From: Hypsibius dujardini | Lineage: Eukaryota; Tardigrada; Eutardigrada; Parachela; Hypsibiidae | Direction of reading: 5' to 3' | DNA: 31,287 nucleotides | Assembly: GCA_001579985.1 (NCBI GenBank) | Contig: LRSR01010563.1 | Coordinates: 1-31,287, forward strand | In this document: in pieces, positions 19,830 through 29,423 of the stretch | Layout of the letters: each line of letters starts with the position of its first letter | Numbering within the stretch: position 1 is the stretch's first letter | The notes under the pieces: model-generated | What the model was told of the DNA's origin: nothing | Seen by the model: the letters and a program-made list of their open reading frames with translations, nothing else | The model's database searches: none | Program-made: the position numbers and the translations under genes

Positions 19830-21840
19830 ACTTTTTTTTAAACTGCGTTAGTAATAGAGTACGAATGCAAGTATCTCAACGGAGAATGAGTGCCAGGACG
19901 TTATTGTAGCCTGTAAACTTTCCAGAGCGATCCGAAGTTTGCATTCGAAAACAGAGATAGGACGCTTTCAGATATTGTAAGAGCGTTTTTGCATTTCGTT
20001 GTACTCCTTGCCCGGTCACGTATGAATGTTTACAGGGATACACTGAGATGGCTGAATTGCTACCGAGGAATCTTTGTGGATGGCCGCATAGTACTATAAT
20101 AACGGAACGAAAAAGGATCTTCGCGACCTTTCTCGAAGGGTCCGCAAAATTCCGGTTTTATATCATACACGTAAGATGTGACGCCTTCAGTTCCTGACCA
20201 CCTGCGTATTAGCTTTTGTATGTTAGCAGCTTGCCAACATAGATAGGGGACTTGCACGTTAGCCTTTTAAGTTTCATCAAGCTAGCTTTAAGAGTCTGGA
20301 AGATCTGATTTATTTTCGGAGATACACTTTTCAAAAGTGGTATTGTTGCATTTGACTGTCAGTTTTCGTGCAACACTAGATACATTTGGGAAATTCACGA
20401 CGGCAAAAAATGCCAGATGTACTCAGTCCTACTGATGCACTGACATCAATTGAATTCAAGAAAAGCCCTGCAAGAGAATTAAATTCTCGGTATTGACGTC
20501 CAGAATCTTTTTAAGTTCAATCAATCAATCAAGCTACACAATTACCGTTATAAAGAATGCTTTCAGTGAGGTTTGATCATCTGCATGTTTCTTCTCTTCT
20601 GCTCGGTGAAAACAAAATTTGTGCATTTCCTCATTTAGATCTTTGTATCCCTAAATTATTAGTGTTAAGTTAGACTTTTTTTAATCAATAGGTATTCTTT
20701 ATTAAATAAAAAAAGTTTTGGCTCCGATTTCCTACGATCAAGCAAAGCCATCATGACTATATTAAAAATATTTTTACTCCTCCAGTTTTGATTGGATTGC
20801 TGCAAAACCTTTTGGAATCAATTGGTGAGAGGTAGATGTTTATTATCATGGCAAAAGATTAGAAAAAAATTTGATTGGAACCGGATTTGAACTAAGTGAC
20901 ATTACTTTCAGTTTGCCCCTCGTAGATATTATGATTATCACAACGTGCATATTATGGAAGTCTTTGGATGGATGACACATGTACGTAAGCTAGATCTTCC
21001 TAACTGCATTGTTGGGACGTGCCTGGAATGAATTTTGCTTATCAGATAAATAGGTGCAAACTAATCATGCGCAAATACCCAATTTCAGTTTGTATATTAA
21101 ATTAGATTTTATTATGTCTTAGGCTCATCAGCGGGGATAACCAATTTTTTAATGATTTATTTCTAGCTCTTGGCGTTGTTCATTTAATTGTCAATAAGCG
21201 ATATTGTTTTGTACTTTGAATTCATTACAGTTTGTACGTGCCTTGTGACATATTGTTCTGGATTAAAAAAGAATATTCTCATATACCGGCAGTTGAGCCT
21301 GGATCCCAATTGAATTTCATGGTCACCTGCAATAATTGTATGCTCAATTAAAGCACCCATCCTCTGTGACTATGTACGAGCAAAACGAAACTAATTTTCA
21401 AAATGCAGAAACCATTTTACAATGAATAGAGTGGAAACAGACATTTTCTAAAGACTTGCGCGACCTTCCGATCCATTTACTTTTTTTCATTTAATATAAA
21501 CGTGTGCCCAATCTGACGTTCCGAAGTTTTATTAAATAACTGTTTTGGTAAACCGATCCATCCACTCAAACCATAGCCAGATAGCAAAACAACATAACAC
21601 CGCAAGGCATATGCGCAGAGAAGTGAAACTGTGTCTACACTTTTGCAGATCTTTCTCCGTCTTTATGTACACCGAATGGCCTTGAGCACAGCGTGTTAAA
21701 CTGATAAATAAGCAACTATCACACTGCTGGAGGAAATTCGGTTGTGGCTGTTTTCCAGGTACGCACTGAATTTTTACGAATGCTGCCTCTTGAATTTCTA
21801 TGAATTAGTGAAAACAAACGGCATCATACTGGACAGTTTT
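19830..21840. other. Gene-free stretch
   Basis: AT-rich sequence with only short open frames on both strands and no recognisable domains or long repeats. Confidence 0.5.
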
Positions 21841-21957
21841 ATGCAGTTTTATTTTGAAAGTTAACTCCGCAACTGTGCAGCTCCTTTCAAACTATTTCTC
21901 AATTTCGGTCGAAATTATTTGTCAACTGCGGCCTTTTACGAGCACATTTTGATAAAG

Positions 21958-22033
21958 GTACGTGAACAGAAAGTTCACCTTTTTTTTCCTGCCGAATTTG
22001 TGACCAATTTCACAATCTATAATTTATCTTCAG
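21958..22033 (+). other. 5'UTR intron, 76 bp
   Basis: AAAG|GTACGTG at 21958 and a pyrimidine-rich ...TTTATCTTCAG ending at 22033, eight bases before the ATG of the DUF1348 ORF. Reading back through the upstream exon in frame meets a TGA (21855-21857) before any ATG, so the coding start is after this intron. Confidence 0.65.
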
Positions 22034-22041
22034 ACACAGAA

Positions 22042-22452
22042 ATGGAAAGGAAACACCCTCTTCCACCGTTCACCCAGGAAACTGCCCTGCAGAAGGTGCA
22101 GCTGGCCGAAGATGCCTGGAACAGCCGGGACCCGGAACGCGTGGCACAAGGCTACACGGTGGACACGGAGTGGCGCAATCGGTCCGAGTTCATCAACGGA
22201 CGCGCGGACGTCATCAAGTTCCTCACGGGAAAGTGGCAGCGTGAATTGGACTATAAACTGAAGAAGGAACTATGGGCCTTCACGGACAACCGCATTGCCG
22301 TTCGCTTCGAATACGAATGCCACAACGCTAAGGGAGAGTGGTTCCGGGCGTACGGCAACGAGAACTGGGAGTTCGACGAGAACGGCCTAATGAAACGACG
22401 GTACGCCTCCATCAACGATGTGCCAATCAAGGAGAACGAAAGGCGACTGTAG
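22042..22452 (+). CDS. DUF1348 family (SnoaL/NTF2-like fold) protein, 136 aa
   Basis: A small, probably cytosolic protein of a family common in bacteria and found in some fungi; molecular function not established, no signal peptide. The start ATG follows a 5'UTR intron. Family signatures run from end to end: [20 protein letters not shown] near the N-terminus, WNSRDPERV, then [62 protein letters not shown] and [13 protein letters not shown]. It stops at ENERRL; bacterial members as I know them continue for about 15-20 residues (an RRPDDHP-like tail), so this copy is short at the C-terminus. The coding part has no intron and is GC-rich (mostly G/C third positions) against AT-rich flanks. With the phyletic pattern this suggests old horizontal acquisition followed by gain of a 5'UTR intron. 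The family call is firm; the transfer is inference. Confidence 0.85.
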   Translation: MERKHPLPPFTQETALQKVQLAEDAWNSRDPERVAQGYTVDTEWRNRSEFINGRADVIKFLTGKWQRELDYKLKKELWAFTDNRIAVRFEYECHNAKGEWFRAYGNENWEFDENGLMKRRYASINDVPIKENERRL

Positions 22453-23745
22453 AAAATGGTACGATTCGGTTTGTCGCTGTAGCTATTCCTTGCCCAGTCG
22501 TCTACACGCGAAAATATTGCTTCCCTCCACGATATGAATTGAAAGAAAATGGTTTAAGACCACATTTATAATATCTTTGTTTTCGATGAATCATTTTTCG
22601 GTTAACTAAAATGTCCCTGTCATTTGTGTTGCTTTGTTCACGCTCATTCTTTGCTATTTTAAAAGTCAGTATTTTATGAATTTCGCGCAAGTGTTAAGGG
22701 TTGAACTGTGCATTAAAATTCATTAAATACTGGAGGTTTTTTTAGGGATATCAGCCAGAAATGACCAAACAAGCTTTTAAATCAATAGGCCGTGTTTGAT
22801 CTTGACACAGTTTGGGCCTCTGTGCGTAAATGCTGCTCACAGCATCCCAAAAAAGGAAAGCAATAGTCAAAATGAGCCAATATTATTTATATTTACAGTC
22901 AGGAATTCATCACTTGGTAGGGCATGTGCTTAAGATATAAATTTGAGTGGTTCTTCAGAGCTTAGATTCGCCATGCGTCAAGCAATCGGATAAGAATCTG
23001 TCGGTAATTATTTAAGGAATGAACGAATTATGAAACTGTGTTTTAAAAAAATCCGTCATTTGGCCGGTTTCTTATAGAAAAAGTGACATTGCGACAGTAT
23101 AGTTTCTTTTGTGTCCACAAAACGACCAACTACAAATTTTTAATAACACCATTTTTTCCTTAGTCTCCTCTCATAGCAAAAAAAGCAATATTAATCCATA
23201 GTTGGCTACAAGGAAAATTAAAGGCTAGACATTTTAGCACGATAAACTTTCCAAATTTTGCTTATTTTTCTCCTAAATCCATTCCGACGCCACACCCAAA
23301 AATGTCCACAATTTTTTCGCTTTGCTTTTACAGGATAATTTGGTTCAGTCATGCCATCAATTCTTCCTTCCTCGCTTGCCGCGTTTTATAGCTGTACACC
23401 CTCCATGCCGCTTTAAAATTTTGATGGTGTCCACATCTTGCGTGCTCGGAGCGACTGTCTATCTGTCTGCCTGTCTGTCGGGATTCCTTAGCAATCGATT
23501 CCCCATCAGAAGCGCTGGCGGACTAAAAGTTGATCGCACGAGAGTGAAGAGACTTCTCTATGTATGTGTGTTTATGGAGGTCGTTTCTGTAAGAAATGTG
23601 AGTCGTTTTATGGAGAAGCGTGCATAAAGTTTCAATCAGTGGACGTTTGACGGCAAAAATCAGTCGTCCCCGGAGACATGTCCTCCGAAGAGAGCGGGTC
23701 GCTCTCGTTGTGCAAAGTTCAATGAATTCTAGCACGATATTAAAT
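22453..23745. other. 3' flank of DUF1348 gene and gene-free stretch
   Basis: A candidate poly(A) signal ATTAAA occurs near 22713. A short TGTC-rich run is at 23455-23482. No further gene recognised. Confidence 0.4.
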
Positions 23746-23751
23746 GTTATC

Positions 23752-24182
23752 GGGAGATAGACAGACAGCCAGAGAAAAAAATAACAGGGAAAAAGAGAGA
23801 TACAGGCAGGCAGAAAACTTAACAGGCAGAAAAAAAGAGAAACGGACATACTCATAGACAGAAAGACAGGCAGACAAACAAACAAACACACCGACAGAGT
23901 GGCAGATAAACAGACAAACAGATACTCAAACGCATAGACACACAAACTAATACACAGGTAGACGGACAGACAGGCAGGCAGGCAGGTAGACAAAATTGAC
24001 AGGCAGGAAGGCAGCAAGCTGGCAGGCAGACGGACAGACAGACAATCAGACAGACAGACAAGACAAAGGAAAATCGACAAATAGGCAGCGCCAGACAGAC
24101 AGAGAAATAGACAGATAGACATACAGTCAAACAGACTCACAGGAAGGCAGACAGGCAGACAATCTGATAGACCGGTAGATAG
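23752..24182 (+). repeat. Degenerate GACA/GGCA tetranucleotide satellite, about 430 bp
   Basis: Continuous imperfect repeats of CAGACAGGCAGA type on the plus strand. They create long Cys/Leu-rich open frames on the minus strand, which are artefacts. It lies about 380 bp beyond the stop codon of the amine GPCR. Confidence 0.92.
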
Positions 24183-24562
24183 GCTCGTAGCGAAGAGCAG
24201 GCATTTAGCCGTTCATTATCCTCGACGCGCGATTCCCGACAAGTCTCTCTTAATTGTGACTGACAGCATTGTAATTAGCATTGGTGCGCATACTTTTCCT
24301 GTGACTGACAGCCATGCAGTCCATGAGCAACGGGGGCACATTAGAGGTTCGCAAGACAAACAACGAAGGCTACAGAAAATCGATCCACACAACACACACC
24401 ACCACCACCCACGCGAAAAAAAGAAGTACATCCTTGACATGGTTTGCTCAGACAACAACAGCTTCCACCCCGCAGCGCAGCCCCACAAAAGAGCTTATTC
24501 ACCATCACGATCGACGGGAGGAGAAACACAACAAGACCCTTTGACTGCTAACGCGGGGCATG

Positions 24563-24964
24563 TCAGATGCCGTTGACGTTGAGATTGGTCGCCGAAGAGG
24601 CCGCAGACTTTTCCAGCAGCAGTCCCGTACTCCTCGAAGTGGCCTTGAGGTTGTTGTTACTGTTGTTGCTGCTGCTCTTGCAGAGGTAATCTGGTTCGCG
24701 GTGTTGCAGCACCGGGAAGTGCTCGGGATGCTTTCGCCAACTGCACAGCAGCTGATGGAAGGCACTCCGGTACTCGCGGTTAGTCATCCCGTAGACGAAT
24801 GGGTTGATGAAGGAATTGAAGTAGCCCATCCATAGGAAGATGTTTGCCATTAGTGGGCGGTCCGACATAGCGGTCAGCGGGCTGATGGTGAAGCAGGTGA
24901 AGTAGGGAAGCCAACAGATGGAGAAGGCCCCCACGATGATGAAGAGGGTCAGCGTGGCGCGATG
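24563..24964 (-). CDS. Amine GPCR exon 4 (TM6, TM7, C-tail)
   Basis: 402 nt including the stop; acceptor CTTTCCAG. It starts HRATLTLFIIVGAFSICWLP. The tail is Ser/Asn-rich and ends NVNGI. Confidence 0.93.
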   Translation of the reverse strand, partial: HRATLTLFIIVGAFSICWLPYFTCFTISPLTAMSDRPLMANIFLWMGYFNSFINPFVYGMTNREYRSAFHQLLCSWRKHPEHFPVLQHREPDYLCKSSSNNSNNNLKATSRSTGLLLEKSAASSATNLNVNGI

Positions 24965-27900
24965 CTGGAAAGAAAATCCATGATTTGAATCATGCAGTAT
25001 TGGTACTTTCTAGGTAGCTCAATCTAAGATTAGAAAAAATTATTGAACTGATTAGTTTTGTTAGTGGAATAATGCTCAGTCTACTTGAACACTCATGTTT
25101 TTTAGACTCTCAGTGATTAAAACTTCTAGTGTGAATTTCAATCGAAATTAATTGGTGATTTAGTTTTTTTTCTCCTGGATTAATTCTCAATTTAAAAAAT
25201 AATTTATGGGTTTTAATTTAGTTTTTGAGTTATTAAGACAATGTTAAATTTCAGTTCGAAATGATTGTTTAAATTTCAGTTGAAATTGGTTGATTAAGTT
25301 CAGTTTCCTTACTTAAATTTCTAGTAAGCAAAATTTTACGTTTAATTTCTCTGAAAACTAAAAAAATCCCAAATTTATTGTTTTACTTCTTTAAGTTAGT
25401 TTCCTCCCAAAATGCGGAATTTATAAAATGGACTGCGTTCGATTTTATGTACCATATACAGCTGCTTGCGAGTTACTTGCAAACTTTGGTTTGGTGTGAT
25501 TTGACAAACAAGACTACACGTTGTTTGAATGGTGGAAATTTCAAACCGCCTTATCGATCAATCAACTCAATATATGCATTACGAGTTTCGTTGCCCAGAA
25601 ATTTTGATTTGTTGTCGTTTTCTTCGATTGATTCAGTCTGTCACCCGTTTGCAGTTTCCACTGTGCCGAATTTCAGTCCTAATTTTCAAATATACTTTCC
25701 AAATGAGTACAGTCTTATTTCTTTGCATTTTACGACCAGATTTTGGCCGGTTTTTGCTTAGAGAAATTAAAACTTTGTAACATGTGTAGTCTTGCGGCTC
25801 ACGATACGTCAAGTCAAAAGTTTGCAAGTAACCTGCAAGTAGCTGTAACAAAGGACATGATATATGTGTGGTAAATAGCAATGCGATGTTTAATATGAGT
25901 TAATATAGTTTCTCACCCTACTGTATGATCACTAATCGTACAAGTAGTATTCGTTTAAAATAAGTAGGAAAGTGTTTTTGATGAAAATGCTGAAAACTTC
26001 AATTTCGGAATCCATTTCAGTGTTAATCTTAGACTGGGATCAAGTGTTTATTGAATGTACTGTCGTGAGCACACTTTGGTGCGATTCGTCCAAATTTAAA
26101 TTGACCGCATTTAAACAGTGGCCGTTTTATCACAGAGACAGGTTCAAAATATACGTCCTACAATAGACAGTTAATTAGTCACCGCCTCAAACAAAAATGA
26201 ACGAAAACTGAATGAATTTACGATTTAGTTTCAGCAGTGCACCATGCACTTCATTTCATCACGATCAATACATTGTGAAAGATACTGTAGAGTCTCAACC
26301 ACTTGGTGGCAGTTTTTAATGACCCCCGTATATTTTGACTGTAGGATAGAACAGTGTGTGCAGGCATAATATACTGGTAAGCCTAAAAATTAGCACCAAA
26401 TTGTCGAGACTCCACAGTATGCCATTACACAGCGAAGCACCCCGAATACCAAATACATTGTTCTACAAAGCTTAGCACCTAAAATATTTCCTGGAAGTAG
26501 TGAAAATGTATTCCATCATGAGTAAACTGTATCAAATCAGGAAGAAGAAAAAATAATGAATATTGCTGTTATATTAGCTCCGTGACAGAGATTTAGGACA
26601 AACAAACGAAAACTTAATATATACTTTTTGATCCAATCTAATGTTTCGCATTTGCTAAATATCAGCTAAGGTCAAATTACTACCAACTTGAGTATAATAA
26701 AATTTGAACTAAATTAAAATTAAATCAAAACAACGGAAACTAGAATAATATGTGCAGGCATTTCACTTTAAGTTCAGCTAAATTAAAATCAGCCAATTAA
26801 GAATCAGTTAAATTAAAATTACCAACAATTAAATTAAAGTTTATTCGGAAATAAAACTAGAACAAGCCTATTTAAACCAGGAGAAAATGAGCAATTATTT
26901 CACTTCAACTTGGCAAGTGCAACAAAGTTCAAGGTCAATCAATTCATTGAACTTTACCTGTAGCAGGATATTTTTGTTAGAATTCTGCTTCTCCCCGTCG
27001 AACTGGTTATGTAGGGTGGTTTGAGCACGGATGGCCTTGACGTGGCCGTAGCTTATTGTGAGGATTTTTGTGTACATCAGGTAGAGGATGAGGAGGGGAA
27101 TGTAAAAAGTGCCCACACCGATGGTGAAACTGTAGAAGAGATTCTCCACCGGGAAATCACAGATTAAGGGATTGTCCACGTTCTGGACGCGACCGTCCTC
27201 CGTGTTCCAGCCGAGGTAGATCGGGAGGAAACCGATGACGGCGGACATGAGCCAGACAATGGTCAACATCACCGTCGCTGTGCGTTTGGTGATAATGGTG
27301 CGGTAGAGGAGAGGCCGCGTTATTGCGTAGTATCGGTCAATGGAAACCTGTCGAGAGACAAAAAAACATGAAGTTTGAGTACGTCCACAATAACATATGA
27401 CGAACTGAAATAAAATCTATATATCAATAAAACATTCCAACATTAATTTGTACAATATTTTGAGTAACATTTTCGAGTAACATTTATATAAATACAGTAT
27501 ATAGTATGGTATCAATAATTGGGCTGCAATATTTCCAATTGATTTAGACCATATTTTGAGTAACATTATTCGAATTATATGGGCATAGTATATAGTATTG
27601 TACCAGTAATTAGCTAAAACCAAAAAATACCGTATAATATTTAAACAAAATCACGAACAGGTATTGGTCATCAGGGTTACTCTTAATGAAACACATAATT
27701 TTTGGTTTGCAGAATTGTAAAATGTTAATTTTTGTCGGTGACTAAAAATACAAATTGTCATAATCTTAATTATATCCTACTTTAACTTCTCATTATCAGG
27801 CAAAAATGATTTACTATTATTGATACTTATATATTGTTTTTATTGATTCTTCCATTTTGCTAATTGCAAACATGTAAAACGCGATATGTTTTTATAAATC

Positions 27901-29423
27901 GTATTTATAAAATGTTTTTATAAACTGTATTTATAAATAACATTATATATGTATGTTATCTTTTGAATTTATTCCAATATTTATTTATATATAATGAGAT
28001 TTAACTGACAATGAGATCACCACGTTTACCTCGTACCGAATTACTAATGTTTGATAAATTTTTGAAAATTACTTTTCTCTATTTTCAATCTGAGGCATCA
28101 CGGGAGAATAAGAAAAAACACATTTCAGTTTTTGAAAATTGCAACGGGTGGAAGCAAAATAAATATGCAATTTTTGTAATTAAAATGACTTGAACTGTTC
28201 CGTCGTATTGCGACGGAAGACTGGTCTTTGTCTTTAGCGTTGATACTGGCGATCTTGTGCTAAACAAATATCAGTTCAGATCGTTGGGCACGATCTTTCA
28301 TACAAAATGTTTCAATAGGATGTCTGTACGATTTGTGTGAAGTGACGCGATTAAGGATGCATCCTCGATGCATGAATAAGGAGGAATGTTGCCGGTGACG
28401 TGAAATATGCGCGTGTTTGTTTAAGCTAACTCGCTGGAATGGTTGATTAACCGACTTACGATGAATAAATTAAGGATGGAAGCAGTTGAGAGGAAGACAT
28501 CCATGGAGATGTAGACATTGCACAAAACGGTCCCCAGCGTCCAGTTGTCTGTCATGAGCCGACCGAAGCTGATTGGCAGCACAAACAGCCCCAATAGCAG
28601 GTCACTAAAGAGCAAACAGAGCAATAAAGATTATCAATTTTTGGCGGCAAAATGAGACACAACATTCCATCTCTTTTGCGGCATATTTGAATAAACAGTT
28701 ACACGCGACACGCTAATGGAATGCTCCCGTTAACAAATATTACGGGAAAGCATAACGAAAACAATTTTGCAAATTATCCTTTATTACGTTTATCGACAGG
28801 ATCCGCAATGATAGTGCATGTCACATCGTTATACGAGAACACGCATCAGAAACTTTTTAATACGTAATATAGCTATAATGCAAAGTTCACTATACATTGA
28901 ACGTGTAAAGAAAAAACTTTCAACTGCTTTGAATTTTATTTTCCCTTGTACTGTATAGCCTTATCGATAATAATAAAATACAGAACTTGAAAGAGCGTGG
29001 AAGGATTTTAATATTGGAAAAGAAGGACTCCATTTGTGGTGCGAATCAAACAAATGCTACAATTTTTGGCATTTCTCGCTTGCTAAGTGGTTCGATGTTC
29101 CGCCTAAAAATGTCAAGAATGTATTCCGTAATATACCTGATGGCCAGGGAGGCACAAAAGGCGTTGGTGATGTTCTTCCGCAGTTGCCGGCTCCAGCCGA
29201 TGGCCACACACACCAACACATTTCCGGCGATCGTGCCGATCACGATAATCAGCGTCGGAAGAGCCGTCAAAATAGTTCGCAGCAGGTCTCGCTCGGTGAG
29301 GCTGTCTTTGTGGAGATCAGCAGCAGGATCGGAGGAATGAGCCAACAAGCCGGTCGACGAGGACGATGACGAATTGATGATGATGATGGTGGCAGCGGCG
29401 GGAGATGCCGTAAGTAAATCCAT
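24563..29423 (-). CDS. Histamine H2-like amine GPCR, 4 exons, 407 aa
   Basis: A plasma-membrane amine receptor. Exons are 29423-29137, 28604-28460, 27347-26958 and 24964-24563; introns of 532, 1112 and 1993 bp are all GT-AG and all phases agree. The ATG is the first after an in-frame TGA three codons upstream. Landmarks: a Ser-rich N-terminus with sequon N17; TM1 GN at 67-68; Asp97 (2.50); Cys124 with Cys207 (TM3-ECL2 disulphide); Asp131 (3.32), the amine-binding acid; DRY 148-150; Trp176 (4.50); Pro228 (5.50); CWLP with Trp292 (6.48); Trp319 (7.40) and Tyr322 (7.43), typical of aminergic receptors; NPFVY 328-332; a Cys after helix 8 that could be palmitoylated. Similarity to vertebrate H2 is strong across SLAISDLLLGL, STASILNLFIVSIDRY and the TM6-TM7 block. 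H2 has Asp and Thr at 5.42 and 5.46; here they are Ile220 and Thr224, so histamine may not be the ligand. An octopamine, tyramine, dopamine or orphan receptor is possible. Confidence 0.93.
25445..25865. mobile_element. Inverted-repeat element in intron 3 of the amine GPCR
   Basis: Arms at about 25455-25545 and 25765-25860 match in reverse complement: CAGCTNCTTGC, GTTACTTGCAAACTTT and AAGACTACAC are shared. The 127-codon plus-strand ORF inside has no recognisable content. Confidence 0.65.
26276..26425. mobile_element. Short near-palindromic element in intron 3 of the amine GPCR
   Basis: GATACTGTAGAGTCTCAAC at about 26281-26299 pairs with GTCGAGACTCCACAGTATGCC at about 26403-26423, and the inner parts (TTGGTGNCAGTTTTTAAT) continue the pairing. 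About 150 bp, non-coding. Confidence 0.6.
26958..27347 (-). CDS. Amine GPCR exon 3 (DRY, TM4, ECL2, TM5, ICL3)
   Basis: 390 nt; acceptor TCGACAG|GTTTCC, donor CTACAG|GTAAAG. Begins VSIDRYYAITRPLLY. Confidence 0.93.
27450..27613 (+). repeat. Direct repeat of about 65 bp in intron 2 of the amine GPCR
   Basis: ATATTTTGAGTAACATT and ATAGTATATAGTATNGTA(T/C)CA.TAATT occur in the same order in two copies about 100 bp apart. At 27893-27945 there is a further tandem ATGTTTTTATAAAN(C/T)GTATTTATAAA pair. Confidence 0.6.
28460..28604 (-). CDS. Amine GPCR exon 2 (TM2-TM3)
   Basis: 145 nt; acceptor GCTCTTTAG, donor TTCATC|GTAAGT. Carries Asp2.50, Cys3.25 and Asp3.32. Confidence 0.93.
29137..29423 (-). 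CDS. Amine GPCR exon 1 (N-terminus, TM1)
   Basis: 95 codons plus 2 nt; donor ATCAG|GTATAT. The split Ser codon joins SLAI-S-DLLLG. Confidence 0.9.

Noticed and set aside
23523-24140. 205-codon minus-strand ORF rich in Cys, Leu and Ser
   Set aside because: It is a direct translation of the GACA/GGCA satellite; all frames through the repeat look alike.
25378-25881. 127-codon plus-strand ORF and overlapping frames
   Set aside because: They lie within an inverted-repeat element in a GPCR intron, have no recognisable domain and overlap on both strands.
29034-29369. Plus-strand ORFs of 111-117 codons
   Set aside because: Shadows of exon 1 of the amine GPCR on the opposite strand.
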